Shown: positions 1 through 8,945, counted from the first letter of the stretch. The stretch is DNA of 64,000 nt from JBGAPI01 sp044221335 (GCA_044221335.1 JBGAPI010000028.1:1-64000); one strand, 5' to 3'. The notes: generated by a model not told the origin, from the sequence alone. Program-made: numbers and translations.

Positions 1-630
1 CGAAGTTCCAGGAGCGCGACGCGATGGTGCCGTCGCTGTCGGTGGAGCTGTCGGTGAAGGTCGCGGTCAGGCCCGAGGTCGTCGCGCTGAAGTTCGCCAC
101 CGGCGGCACGTTGGTCGGGGCCGTCACGGTCACCGACTTGCTGGTGCTGGCGGTGAGACCGCCGTTGTCGGTCACCGTCTCGGTCACCGTGTAGGTGCCG
201 GCCGCGGCATAGGTGTGGCTCGGGTTGGTCGCGGTCGAGCTGGTGCTGTCGCCGAAGTTCCAGCTGCGCGAGGCGATCGAGCCGCCGGCGTCGGTGGATG
301 CGTCGGTGAAGGTCGCGGTGAGGCCGGACGTCGTGAAGGTGAAGTTCGCGGTCGGCGGCGTGTTGGTCGCCGTGGCGGTCACCGCCTTGGTCACCGCGTT
401 GGTCGCACCCTGGTTGTCGGTCACCGTCAGCGTGACGTTGTAGGTGCCGGCGGCGCTGTAGGTGTGGCTCGGGTTGGTCACCGTCGACGACGTGCTGTCT
501 CCGAAGTTCCAGGAGCGCGAGGCGATGGTGCCGTCGCTGTCGGTCGAGCTGTCGGTGAAGTTGGCCGTCAGCGTCGAGGTGGTGAACGAGAAGTTCGCGG
601 TCGGCGGATTGTTCGCCGGCGTGCCGCCGG
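1..630. repeat. Tandem PKD-encoding DNA repeats, about 250 bp period
   Basis: The motif AAGTTCCAG recurs at 3, 255 and 504, giving in-frame periods of 252 and 249 bp (84 and 83 residues). The units are very similar at DNA level, notably the stretch after each AAGTTCC. They encode successive PKD domains of the truncated secreted protein, and the array continues past the left window edge. Confidence 0.85.
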
Positions 631-2317
631 AGAACCCGATGCCGTAGACGTCGATCGATTCTGCGGTGCCACCGGACTCGTCGCGGTTGTCGGTGTAGAT
701 CGCCATCAGCTCGGCGCCGATCGCGTCCATGCCGTTGTAGTCGCCCCACTCGTTGACGTCGCTGATGTTCTTCGAGGTCTTGGTGGTCAGCCGGGTCGGC
801 GTGCTGAAGGTGACGCCGCCGTCGGTGGACACGACGTAGTAGATGTCGGTGCCGCTGCGGCCGCTGCTGTTGCGGGTGTCGTAGTACATCACGAACACGC
901 GGCCGGACGAGTCGACCGACAGCCACTGGTTGAAGCGGTCGATCGTGCTGATGTCGGCGCTCGGGTGGGCGAGCGAGGTCGCCCAGGTGGCGCCGCCGTC
1001 GCGCGAGCGCGCGACCTTGACCACCGAGTGGTTGTTGGCGGCGACGTTGTCGTCCTCCAGCGTGTTGGTGTCGGTCCAGGCGACATAGATCGAGTTGCCG
1101 AAGCTGCCGGCGGACTTGTCGGTGTCGGCCGACACGTAGATGAACGCGCGGCGCGTCTCCATCGCCGGGATCGGGAAGTCGAAGTCGGCGTTGGTCGACG
1201 ACACCGTGCTGCCGGCGCCGAAGGTCGCGCCGCCGTCGGTCGACTTCAGCACGCGGATGGCCTTCGACGCGGTGCTGCCGCCGGAGATCGCCGGGTAGAA
1301 GAAGTAGACGTTGCCGCTCTTGTCCGAGGTGATGTCGGAGCCGATGCCCTTGTTGCCGCTGTCCAGCGTGACCGCCGCCGAGAAGGTGACGCCGCGGTCG
1401 GTGGAGCGGGAGAAGCGCTGCACGTTGCTGTCGTGCCAGGCGATGTAGATGTTGTCCTTCTTCGGCGAGCCGGAGTAGGTGTCGACGTGGATGTATTCCT
1501 TGTCGGAGGCGTGCTGGTTGGACAGCGTCGCCGACAGGCTCCAGCTCGCGCCGTTGTCGACCGAGCGGTAGAACAGGACGTTGGTGCCGCTGCCGACGAC
1601 CGACGACAGCGCGCCCATGTAGGCGATGGCGCCGTCCGAGGACCAGCCGACGGTCGGGTCGCAGCAGGTCGACGCCAGCGAGACCGGGCCGAGCCAGGTG
1701 AGGCCGCCGTCGGACGAGCGCCAGGCCTTCTGGCCGCTGCCCGGGCCGTTGGTGCCGGCGATCAGGAGGTTGGTGTTGACCGGATTGATCGCGATCGCGG
1801 ATTCGGAGGCGCCGGCCGGCGTGGTGATGCGCTTCTCGCCACCGACGAGATTCAGCGCGAACTTGCCTTCGTTGCGCTCGTCGTCATCGTCGCTGACCAC
1901 GTACTTGCCGGCACCGGCGGCCGCGACCGACTTGTACATCTTGCCGTTGAGCTGGAAACCGCCGTACTTGGCGACGAATCCGTTGACCGCGCTGCGCGGG
2001 TACTGCGCCGGGCCGCTGGTCGGGAGATTGGGATTGGCCTTGCGCATCTCGACGCGATAGAACGCCGGCACCGGGAGGATCGATTCGCTCTCGTGCTCGG
2101 AAAGCCTCGCCAGGTCTTCCTGGGTCAGCTTGTAGTTGCGGTCGTCCCACGGGCCGAGCCGGGTCAGTCCGGCATAGTCGACCGTCTTGTCGGCACCCAG
2201 TGCCGGATTGATCCGCACGCTGACGGTTTCGTTCCCCGCCGCCATCACGCTGCCGGCCGCGAGCAACGCGCCGGCCAGTACGGCGTTCCGCAGTGTCATC
2301 CCTTTCAATTTGCGCAT
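1..2317 (-). CDS. Secreted Asp-box (sialidase-like) protein with C-terminal PKD domains, 3' end outside window
   Basis: Reading frame on the minus strand runs from ATG at 2317 without a stop to the window edge, so the C-terminus is missing. It opens with a signal peptide (basic MRKLKG, then a hydrophobic stretch ending in SVMA). Six Asp-box motifs of the S-x-D-x-G-x-T-W/F type (for example SSDGGLTW, STDGGVTF) are spread over about residues 195-505, as in sialidase/BNR beta-propellers. From about residue 562 there are at least three PKD domains with the typical W-x-F-G-D core. The protein is presumably extracellular and may bind or cleave glycans, but I see no catalytic set that fixes a substrate; Asp boxes also occur in non-enzymatic propellers. 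No clear Shine-Dalgarno was seen. Confidence 0.85.
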   Translation of the reverse strand, partial: MRKLKGMTLRNAVLAGALLAAGSVMAAGNETVSVRINPALGADKTVDYAGLTRLGPWDDRNYKLTQEDLARLSEHESESILPVPAFYRVEMRKANPNLPTSGPAQYPRSAVNGFVAKYGGFQLNGKMYKSVAAAGAGKYVVSDDDDERNEGKFALNLVGGEKRITTPAGASESAIAINPVNTNLLIAGTNGPGSGQKAWRSSDGGLTWLGPVSLASTCCDPTVGWSSDGAIAYMGALSSVVGSGTNVLFYRSVDNGASWSLSATLSNQHASDKEYIHVDTYSGSPKKDNIYIAWHDSNVQRFSRSTDRGVTFSAAVTLDSGNKGIGSDITSDKSGNVYFFYPAISGGSTASKAIRVLKSTDGGATFGAGSTVSSTNADFDFPIPAMETRRAFIYVSADTDKSAGSFGNSIYVAWTDTNTLEDDNVAANNHSVVKVARSRDGGATWATSLAHPSADISTIDRFNQWLSVDSSGRVFVMYYDTRNSSGRSGTDIYYVVSTDGGVTFSTPTRLTTKTSKNISDVNEWGDYNGMDAIGAELMAIYTDNRDESGGTAESIDVYGIGFSGGTPANNPPTANFSFTTSTLTANFTDSSTDSDGTIASRSWNFGDSTSSTVTNPSHTYSAAGTYNVTLTVTDNQGATNAVTKAVTATATNTPPTANFTFTTSGLTATFTDASTDAGGSIASRSWNFGDSTSSTATNPSHTYAAAGTYTVTETVTDNGGLTASTSKSVTVTAPTNVPPVANFSATTSGLTATFTDSSTDSDGTIASRSWNF

Positions 2318-2856
2318 GGTCCCCACCTCGTTGGTTTGATCGGCGAACCCGAAGGTTCGCTGCCGGTCGACGAGGGCAACCGTCGTTCCGGATGCATCGC
2401 GATGCCCAATCGCTTCGCGATCTCCGCAACGGCCCCCGCCGTCATCCACCCCTTCGCCGGATCCGCCACCCCCGTGGATCGGTTCCGGTCCCGCACCTGC
2501 ACGAGCGGTGTCGCGACCGCGACGACCCTGGGCTGCGCGGAGCAGTCCGGCGGCGGTCGCGGGAGCCCGACCCGGAACAGTGCTCCGGATCGGGAAGCGG
2601 CTTTTTACGTCACACTTGGTGACATGTCATGCTGCAGTGCGAGCGAGGCTCCGCCGCAAGGCGGATCGACGATTCGTCCGGCGTCGGAAGGTCGTGGCCG
2701 AGGACCCCCTGCAGGGAAGGCAGTGCAGGACGCCGGAAGTGTGTGCGGCCGGAGCGTGGCGGAGCTGATGACCGTCGACCGGCGCGACGGCGGGTGGGCA
2801 CGATCGGAGCTCTCGATCGAACGCCGGCCGATGCGGCCGTCCCGTCCCCTCAGAGA
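2318..2856. other. Non-coding interval upstream of the secreted PKD protein
   Basis: About 540 bases with no convincing gene; the open frames here read like GC-rich shadow. It probably holds the promoter of the minus-strand gene starting at 2317. Two overlapping inverted repeats are visible at 2609-2623 (GTCAC/GTGAC arms) and 2620-2629 (TGACATGTCA, a perfect palindrome). These could be a regulator site, but they lie about 300 bp from the start codon. Confidence 0.4.
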
Positions 2857-2900
2857 ATAAAAAAGGCCCGGGCGGAGCGACGGGGCGCTCTGCCCGGGCC
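2857..2900 (-). terminator. Rho-independent terminator
   Basis: Read on the minus strand, a GGCCCGGGC / GCCCGGGCC stem is followed by a run of T (AAAAAA at 2859-2864 on the plus strand). It lies 150 bp downstream of the stop codon at 3050 and should end the transcript of the tandem secreted paralogues. Confidence 0.8.
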
Positions 2901-3049
2901 GGGTCCCAGAGGCCGGGTCGACGGGGATGATCGACCGGGCGAACGCCGGAGGGGTTGCCGGCGCGGGACGAGGGGCGCCGCAGCGGTACCGGCGGATCGA
3001 CCGCCGGTCGGGGTGCCGCGGACGGCGCGGTTCGGGGATTCGGGTGTCC

Positions 3050-3559
3050 CTAGTTGCGTGGCTTCACCGGGTAATGCCGGCGCTCGATCTCGCGCAGGTC
3101 GGACTGGGTCATCTCGCGGGCGAGGTCACGCTCGCGCTGGGTCACGCAGACCACCACCCGCGTGTGGGTCCCGGTGATCGACTCGCGTTCGCAGATCAGC
3201 CGGTCCCCCTCCGCGCCGTTGAGAATGCCGACGATCTGCTGGGTGTCGTTCAGGAGATCGACCCGCTGCGTCTCGCTGAGCCCGGCCAGCTGCTGCACTT
3301 CGGCAAGCATCCGGCGAGCGTCGCGCGAGGCTCGGTCGATGCGTTCGCGGTCGTCGTCCTTCACGTGGCGGAACTTGGGGCTCGCGAGGTCGCGGTCGAC
3401 CTTGTCGAGCCAGTCGATGACGTCGTCGCGCTCCATGTTGGAGATCATCGGGGCATGACGGGTGAGACTGCCGTCGGCATGGGCGGCGGGTGCGGCGAAC
3501 GCTACGCCGAGGGCGAGTGCGAGGGCGGCCAGGCTGGACGAATCGTTGGGATCACGCAT
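3050..3559 (-). CDS. Small secreted protein, member 3 of a tandem paralogous triplet
   Basis: Encodes 169 residues from ATG 3559, chosen because AAAGGAG lies six bases upstream; a longer frame from 3589 lacks such a site. An N-terminal signal peptide ends near AAPAAHA. The mature part shares the family pattern with the next two genes: an ISNM-x4-I-x2-WLDK block, a HVKDD block, an L-x3-Q-x-V-x-LLN block, and a C-terminal C-x-RE-x4-G-x-H-x6-C segment with two conserved cysteines that could form a disulfide. It is the most diverged copy (VCVT where the others have CMTV). The function is unknown. It lies last in the presumed transcript and is followed by a good terminator. Confidence 0.85.
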   Translation of the reverse strand: MRDPNDSSSLAALALALGVAFAAPAAHADGSLTRHAPMISNMERDDVIDWLDKVDRDLASPKFRHVKDDDRERIDRASRDARRMLAEVQQLAGLSETQRVDLLNDTQQIVGILNGAEGDRLICERESITGTHTRVVVCVTQRERDLAREMTQSDLREIERRHYPVKPRN

Positions 3560-3909
3560 GACGACTCCTTTCGTTTTGGGAGCAAACATCGCGACGCGTC
3601 GCCGTGACGCCGTTGGGCGAATAGCACGGGCGTGCGCCGTCGCCGGGAGGCCGCAGGGCTCTCCGGTCGATCCGGGAATGCTTTTGACTCTCTCGAGCGA
3701 TCCTGTCGCGGTGGAACGTCAATCGCGCCCGCCTCGCGTTCTCCCGTCGCCGGCGGGAGCGCCCAGGCGTGCAATTTCACTCCACGGCGGTGGCGGCGCC
3801 GTGCAGGGCTTTCGTTGGAACGATGACAGTGCGGCGGGAGCGCGTCCGCCGGGTCCGCACGCCGGAGCCGGTCCGGGTCGCGAGCCCCGGGCCGCGGCGG
3901 TGGAGTCGA
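3560..3909. other. Gap between two tandem paralogues
   Basis: 350 bases with no recognisable gene, tRNA or terminator. It likely carries the ribosome-binding site and perhaps a promoter for the gene starting at 3559. Frames crossing it look like shadow translation. Confidence 0.4.
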
Positions 3910-4422
3910 TCAGCTGCCGGGTCGGGTCGGCTTGTGCACGCGCTCGCTGTCGAACAAGGCCTGCTTGGTGACGTCCGCCTGCTTCTGGCGTTCCTCGACG
4001 GTCATGCACAGGACGACCGGGCGATGGGAGCCGGTGACCTTCTCGCGCTCGCAAATCATCCGGTCCTTCTCGGAGTCGTTGAGCACGGCGACGATTGCCT
4101 GGGTCTCGTTGAACAGCGCGACCTTCTGCGCGTCGTTGAGCGTATCCAGCGAGCGCACGTCCTGCAGCAGACGGCGGATCTCGGCCTCGGAGGCCTCGAT
4201 CCGATGGCGACCCTCGTCCTTCACGTGGCCATAGCCCTTTCCGCCGAGATCGGCGTTGAGCTTGTCGATCCACTGCAGGATCTCGTCGCGATTCATGTTG
4301 GAGATGGTCGGTCCGTGGCGGCTCGCGTACGGCGCCGCGCAGGCGATGCCGGCGACCAACAGCAGGGCCAGCGGCAGCGCCGTGCGCAGTCCCGACATCG
4401 ACGATCGGATGGCGTTCATCAT
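3910..4422 (-). CDS. Small secreted protein, member 2 of a tandem paralogous triplet
   Basis: Encodes 170 residues. The start at 4422 is preceded by GGGAGA at a normal distance; the second codon is also ATG. A signal peptide runs to about residue 29 (LLLVAGIACA). The mature chain is close to the gene at 4482-4991: shared blocks include YGHVKD, LNDSEKDR, a C-x-RE-x2-TGSHRPVV segment and CMTVEER. The pattern suggests a small helical fold with one disulfide in the periplasm or outside the cell. I recognise no named family. A 59-bp gap separates it from the upstream paralogue, consistent with co-transcription. Confidence 0.87.
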   Translation of the reverse strand: MMNAIRSSMSGLRTALPLALLLVAGIACAAPYASRHGPTISNMNRDEILQWIDKLNADLGGKGYGHVKDEGRHRIEASEAEIRRLLQDVRSLDTLNDAQKVALFNETQAIVAVLNDSEKDRMICEREKVTGSHRPVVLCMTVEERQKQADVTKQALFDSERVHKPTRPGS

Positions 4423-4481
4423 GAGCTGTCTCCCTCGGACGGACGAGTCGCGGGGCGTGACCGGCGCGCCCCGCGCGGCAC

Positions 4482-4991
4482 TCAGTTGCTCTTCATCGTC
4501 TGCTGCTGCTTCTGCAGGTCGAGGGCGGCCTTCTGGCTCTCCTCGCGGTTGTGGTCGCGCTCGGCGACCGTCATGCAGGACACCACCGGACGGTGCGAGC
4601 CGGTCGGGTACTCGCGCACGCAGACCAGGCGGTCCTTCTCGGAGTCGTTGAGGACGCTGATGATCTTCTCGTTGGCGTTGAACAGCTCGACCCGCTGAGG
4701 CTCGGACAGCTCGTCGAGGGTTTTGACCCGACCGAGCAGGTTGCGGATGATGCCTTCGGCGCCTTCGATCTCGTGGCGGCCGTTGTCCTTCACGTGGCCG
4801 TAGGCCTTCTTGTCGTTGAGATCGCGGTTGAGCTGGTCGAGCCAGGACAGGATCTGGCCCTTGTCCATGTTCGCGATCGTCGGGGCGGACCGCGAGACGA
4901 TGGCCTCGGCGAACGCCGGGGTGGAACCCACCAGGGCGGTACCCGCCACGGCGGCAGACAGGATCATCAGGGAGAGGGTGATGCGCTTCAT
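4482..4991 (-). CDS. Small secreted protein, member 1 of a tandem paralogous triplet
   Basis: Encodes 169 residues from ATG 4991; GGAG lies eight bases upstream, favouring it over the ATG at 5027. The signal peptide (MKRITLSLM to TPAFA) is followed by the family blocks IANM-x4-I-x2-WLDQL, YGHVKDNGRHEIE, LNDSEKDRLVC and GSHRPVVSCMTVAER, then a Q/K-rich tail. It is the first gene of the triplet in transcription order. The three genes probably arose by tandem duplication; identity is highest in the central and cysteine-containing segments. The role is unknown and an envelope location is inferred. Confidence 0.87.
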   Translation of the reverse strand: MKRITLSLMILSAAVAGTALVGSTPAFAEAIVSRSAPTIANMDKGQILSWLDQLNRDLNDKKAYGHVKDNGRHEIEGAEGIIRNLLGRVKTLDELSEPQRVELFNANEKIISVLNDSEKDRLVCVREYPTGSHRPVVSCMTVAERDHNREESQKAALDLQKQQQTMKSN

Positions 4992-5240
4992 TGATTCACT
5001 CCGGGAGAGGGTCGTCGAAACTTCCAACGAAGGCTATCGTACGTTCGGCCTCGTTACAAGACCCGATTTCGCGTTCGCCGGCGAGCGCGAAAACGGGCCA
5101 CTGGGACAGGGACGGTGCCGCCGGCGGAGAGGCGAGGGTCGGGTGTCGACTACCGGCAGCAGCTACGACGGTCTTCGCAGGGGAATGCGAATTAATACCC
5201 TTTGCGAGGCGCCTGCCAAGTGCCGGAAGCCGGAGAGGAG

Positions 5241-5270
5241 GTTGAAGATCGTCGCCGGACGATCTTCAAC
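5241..5270 (-). terminator. Perfect 13-bp inverted repeat directly after the acyl-CoA dehydrogenase stop codon
   Basis: Arms GTTGAAGATCGTC and GACGATCTTCAAC are separated by a four-base GCCG loop and touch the stop codon at 5271. No T run follows on the minus strand, so it may act as a Rho-assisted terminator, an mRNA-stabilising hairpin or a protein site rather than a classic intrinsic terminator. Confidence 0.55.
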
Positions 5271-7052
5271 CTAGCCGAAGCGGACGTCGTCCATCGCCAT
5301 CAGGCTGCCGGCGCCGGCACGGATGGCGGCGGCGTGGGACAGCGTGCGCGGCAGGATGCGGGCGAAGAAGAAGCGGGCCGTCTCGCGCTTGGCGGCTGCG
5401 AACTCGGCGCCGTGCTGCGGTCCCAGGGCGGCCAGTTCGCGGACCCAGAAGTAGGCTTGGCTGACGTAGCCGGAATAGAACAGGTAGTCGACCGCCGCGG
5501 CGCCGACCTCGTCCGCGTTCTTCGTCGCCGCCATTCCCACTTCCTGAGTGAGCGACTGCCATTCGCCCGCGAGCTTCGCCAGTGGCGCGACGAACTCCGC
5601 GAGGTCCGCGTTGCCCTGCTGGCGCGCACAGAATTCGCCGATCTCGGTCAGGAACAGCCGCAGGCCGGCCGCCTGCGCCTGCATGATCTTGCGGCCGAGC
5701 AGGTCCAGTGCCTGGATCTGGGTGGTGCCCTCGTAGATCGTGGTGATGCGGGCGTCGCGGGCGAACTGCTCCATCCCCCATTCCTTGATGTAGCCATGGC
5801 CGCCGAAGATCTGGACGGCGTGGTAGGTGTTCTCGACGGCCTGCTCGGTCAGGATCGCCTTGACGATCGGCGTGAGGAAGCCGAGCAGGTCGTCGGCGTT
5901 CTTGCGCGCCGCGGCGTCCTCCGACTTCGCTCCGATGTCGACCAGCGTGCAGGCGTAGAGCGCCAGCGCGCGGCCCGATTCGATCGTCGCCTTCTGGGTC
6001 AGCAGCATGCGGCGGATGTCGGGATGCACGATCAGCGGATCGGCCGGCTTGTCCGGACGCTTGGGGCCGGTCAGCGAACGCATCTGCAGGCGGTCGCGCG
6101 CATAGGCCAGCGCGTTCTGGTAGGCGCGCTCGGACAGCGCGAGGCCCTGCAGTCCGACCGCGAGGCGGGCGGTGTTCATCATGATGAACATCGCGTTCAA
6201 GCCCTTGTTCGGCGCTCCGATCAGATAGCCCTCGGCGCCGTCGAAGTTCATCACGCAGGTGGCGGAGGCCTTGATCCCCATCTTGTGCTCGATCGAGCCG
6301 CAGGCGACCGCGTTGCGCTCGCCCATGGTGCCGTCGCGGGCGACCTTGAACTTCGGCACGATGAACAGCGAGATGCCCTTGGTGCCCGGCGGCGCGTCCG
6401 GCAGGCGCGCCAGCACGAGATGCACGATGTTCTCGGTCATGTCGTGCTCGCCGGCGGTGATGAAGATCTTGGTGCCGAAGACCTTGTAGGTGCCGTCGGC
6501 CGCGGGCTCGACGCGGGTCTTCAGCAGGCCGAGGTCGGAGCCGCAGTGCGGCTCGGTCAGGCACATCGTGCCGGTCCACTTGCCCTCGATGATCCTGGTC
6601 AGGAACACGTCCTTCTGCCACGGCTCGCCGACGTGTTTCAGCGACTCGGTGGCGCCGTGCGAGAGCAGCGGGTACATGCCCCAGGACAGGTTGGCCGAAT
6701 CGATCATCTCCTTCACCGCGGCGCCCAGCGATTCCGGCAGGCCCTGGCCGCCGTATTCCGGTTCACCGACGAGGCCGGTCCAGCCGCCCTCGATGAACTG
6801 AGCGTAGGCCTCCTTGAAGCCCTTCGGCGTGCGCACCGTGCCGTTGTCGAAGTGGCAGCCCTCGTCGTCGCCGGACTTGTTGAGCGGCGCCAGCACCTGC
6901 TCGGTGAACTTCGCGCCCTCGTCGAGGATCGCGTCGATCACGTCGGCGGTCGCGGCGTTGAACGCGGGAATGGACTGGTACAGCGCTTCCACGCCGAGCA
7001 CGTCGCGGAGGACGAAGCGCATGTCGTCGAGGGGGGCTTTGTACTTGCTCAT
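5271..7052 (-). CDS. Acyl-CoA dehydrogenase, long (about 600-residue) type
   Basis: Encodes 593 residues from ATG 7052 (MSKYKAPL, with GAGG upstream). It is a FAD-dependent alpha,beta-dehydrogenase of acyl-CoA in fatty-acid beta-oxidation, in the cytoplasm. The flavin-contacting blocks MCLTEPHCGSDLG (about 163-175) and FITAGEHD (about 197-204) are present. So is the catalytic-base segment IYEGTTQIQALDLLGRK, with Glu near 441. The extra N-terminal helix and long C-terminal extension match the subfamily with acyl-CoA-dh N and C accessory domains. Substrate chain length cannot be read from sequence. It appears to be a single-gene unit, with a MITE-like repeat upstream and a hairpin at its stop. 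Confidence 0.95.
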   Translation of the reverse strand: MSKYKAPLDDMRFVLRDVLGVEALYQSIPAFNAATADVIDAILDEGAKFTEQVLAPLNKSGDDEGCHFDNGTVRTPKGFKEAYAQFIEGGWTGLVGEPEYGGQGLPESLGAAVKEMIDSANLSWGMYPLLSHGATESLKHVGEPWQKDVFLTRIIEGKWTGTMCLTEPHCGSDLGLLKTRVEPAADGTYKVFGTKIFITAGEHDMTENIVHLVLARLPDAPPGTKGISLFIVPKFKVARDGTMGERNAVACGSIEHKMGIKASATCVMNFDGAEGYLIGAPNKGLNAMFIMMNTARLAVGLQGLALSERAYQNALAYARDRLQMRSLTGPKRPDKPADPLIVHPDIRRMLLTQKATIESGRALALYACTLVDIGAKSEDAAARKNADDLLGFLTPIVKAILTEQAVENTYHAVQIFGGHGYIKEWGMEQFARDARITTIYEGTTQIQALDLLGRKIMQAQAAGLRLFLTEIGEFCARQQGNADLAEFVAPLAKLAGEWQSLTQEVGMAATKNADEVGAAAVDYLFYSGYVSQAYFWVRELAALGPQHGAEFAAAKRETARFFFARILPRTLSHAAAIRAGAGSLMAMDDVRFG

Positions 7053-7198
7053 GGCGGGGCCTCGTGAAGGTCGGCTGGAGACAGGGCTGAAGGCTGAGGG
7101 CCGAGGGCAGAAACGACCTCGGCGGCTGGGTGCCGAGTGTCGCTGCTTCGATCGGCGCTTCCAAGAGCGGCGTTTGAATCGTTTTCGAAATGGAAGCC

Positions 7199-7310
7199 CG
7201 TCATTGCGAACGCAGCGGAGCAATCCGGCGCCTTCGCTCTGCGCGGCGCCAGAGCAAGAGCCAAGGCGCTGGTTTGCTTCGTCGTCGCTGCGCTCCTCCT
7301 CGCAATGACG
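7199..7310. repeat. Large imperfect palindrome (MITE/REP-like), copy A
   Basis: Bounded by CGTCATTGCGA and TCGCAATGACG, which are perfect inverted ends, with inner arms containing GCAATCCGGCGCC and its approximate complement. It is the same element as the copies near 29895, 36142, 39449, 49917 and 50056. It fills most of the intergenic region 7053-7404. At 7352-7376 a second short palindrome (GGTGCGTCC / GACGCACC then CTAC) belongs to the stop-codon-associated family. Confidence 0.85.
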
Positions 7311-7404
7311 GGGGACTTTCTGGGCTCTGGGCCCTGGATCGAGCCTTGAGGGTGGTGCGTCCAAGACGCACCCTACCTTGGGCCCTCAGCCCACAGTCCA
7401 ACGA

Positions 7405-7881
7405 CTAGCGAAACTCGCCCGGCTTCCCCGGCACCGGCGACAGCTGCCCGTCCCGCTTCAGCTCCGATTCGCCGGAAGGCTTCGCCGCGTGGACGCGGCC
7501 GCCGAGGTGGTAGTTGACCGAGGCGCCGCGATTGGTCGCGGCTTCGAGTTCGCGGCGAAGCGCAGCGGCGTCGTCGGCCGACAGTGCGATGGCGACGTCC
7601 ACCGGTTCGCCCTGGTGGGGCGACACGTCGAGGTTGAGCGTTGCCGCAGTGCACGCGAGAGTGCGGCCTGCGATCGTGAGCGTGCACTCGACGCGGTCGA
7701 AGGTGGTGTCGACATCGCTGAAGTTCTGCACCCGCAACTTCAGCTTCAGTGCCGAGTCGCCGGACCAGGTCAGGCCGGCGACGGTGGCGCCGGGTGGATT
7801 GACCCGCTTCACCGGCCCGCAGGCCGCGAGAGCCAGGCCGAGCAGCGTCAGGGTCGTCAGGGCGCGAAGCGCATGCGGCAT
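7405..7881 (-). CDS. LEA14-like (WHy-domain) lipoprotein
   Basis: Encodes 158 residues. A lipoprotein signal with lipobox LAAC places the acylated cysteine at residue 21. The mature domain is a single beta-sandwich resembling LEA-type-2/WHy proteins: an alternating strand pattern with LKLRVQNFSDVD and a later VDVAIAL strand. Such proteins sit in the envelope; their molecular role in bacteria is poorly known and may concern desiccation or envelope stability. It is a single gene, convergent with none and divergent from the next plus-strand gene. Family assignment rests on the lipobox and overall pattern, so it is moderately sure. Confidence 0.75.
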   Translation of the reverse strand: MPHALRALTTLTLLGLALAACGPVKRVNPPGATVAGLTWSGDSALKLKLRVQNFSDVDTTFDRVECTLTIAGRTLACTAATLNLDVSPHQGEPVDVAIALSADDAAALRRELEAATNRGASVNYHLGGRVHAAKPSGESELKRDGQLSPVPGKPGEFR

Positions 7882-8029
7882 GGCGGTGCTTCCTCGGAGT
7901 GATCGTGCAATCTAGTGGCTGTTCGGCGCACCGGTAAAGTATCCCCGTCGCGGGTGGAGGCGACGTTAATCCATCGTGTCGATCGCCGTCCGACTTGTCG
8001 CGCTTCGGGCGGGGGGCTAGCCTCCGCGG

Positions 8030-8827
8030 ATGACCGTCGCCGGTGCCGCCCAACGTCCTCCGTACAGCCGCGCGCAGCGCCGCCTGCGCGTGGTCAGCTT
8101 CAACATCCAGGCGGGCGCCAGTACCGAGCACTATCGGCAGTACGTGACCCGCGGCTGGCAGCACGTGCTGCCGCATCCGGCCAAGCGGCGCAACCTCGCC
8201 AAGGTCGCCGATGCGCTCACCGACTTCGACCTGGTCGGGCTGCAGGAAGCCGACGGCGGCAGTCTCCGCTCCGGCTTCCAGAACCAGGTCGAGGTACTGG
8301 CCGAAGCCGCCGGATTCCCGTTCTGGACCTTCCAGGCGAATCGCAAGGTCGGCCGCATCGCGACCTCGAGCAATGGCCTGCTGTCGCGCTACGCGCCGAG
8401 CGCGGTGCTCGATCATCGCCTGCCCAGCACGATCAAGGGCCGCGGCGTGCTGGAGGTGCGCTTCGGTCATTCCGAGCGCGGCCTTCGGATCTACGTCGCC
8501 CACCTGTCGCTGACCGCCAATGCGCGCCGCCGGCAGGCCGACTACCTGTCGTCGATCATCGGTCATCATCCCTATGTCGTGATGATGGGCGACCTCAACT
8601 GCGAGGACGATGGCGCGGAGCTCAGGGAGCTCTACGCGCGCACCGATCTCGTCCCTGCCGACCGCCGGGTGCAGACCTTCCCGAGCTGGAACCCGCGCCG
8701 GGCGATCGACCACATCCTCATTTCGAAGTCGCTCACCGTCGTCGAGCGCTCGGCGCTGCCTCTGGCGGTGTCGGACCATCTGCCGCTGGCGGTGGAGGTG
8801 GAGTTGCCGGTGGGCTGCGAACTCTGA
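8030..8827 (+). CDS. Endonuclease/exonuclease/phosphatase family protein
   Basis: Encodes 265 residues. It carries the EEP-fold metal and phosphate motifs in order: SFNIQ (about 23-27), LQEADGG (about 71-77), HLSLTAN, MGDLNCED (about 183-190) and a final SDHLPL (about 248-253) with the catalytic Asp-His. The family hydrolyses phosphodiesters in nucleic acids, lipids or inositides, so the substrate is open. No signal peptide is apparent, suggesting the cytoplasm. It is divergent from the LEA14-like gene. Confidence 0.88.
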   Translation: MTVAGAAQRPPYSRAQRRLRVVSFNIQAGASTEHYRQYVTRGWQHVLPHPAKRRNLAKVADALTDFDLVGLQEADGGSLRSGFQNQVEVLAEAAGFPFWTFQANRKVGRIATSSNGLLSRYAPSAVLDHRLPSTIKGRGVLEVRFGHSERGLRIYVAHLSLTANARRRQADYLSSIIGHHPYVVMMGDLNCEDDGAELRELYARTDLVPADRRVQTFPSWNPRRAIDHILISKSLTVVERSALPLAVSDHLPLAVEVELPVGCEL

Positions 8828-8920
8828 TCGGCGGTCGTGGGAGCGGCTTCAGCCGCGATGGCGACGCGCCGCGACGTCGCGAGTCGGGCCTTCGTGCGCT
8901 TCATTCGGCAGCGGTGGGGC

Positions 8921-8945
8921 GATGCGCGCAGGGCGCGCCCTAGGC
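8921..8945. repeat. Short palindromic repeat carrying a stop codon (degenerate copy)
   Basis: GCGCGC-AGG-GCGCGC followed by CCTAG. On the minus strand the conserved TAG is the stop codon of the HAD phosphatase gene (8940-8942). It belongs to the family with consensus TAGGGCGGGCACTGCCCGCC. Confidence 0.55.

Noticed and set aside
215..2860. 881-residue plus-strand open frame
   Set aside because: Antisense to the Asp-box/PKD gene; translation is Arg/Gly/Val-rich with no domain, while the minus-strand frame has a signal peptide and Asp boxes.
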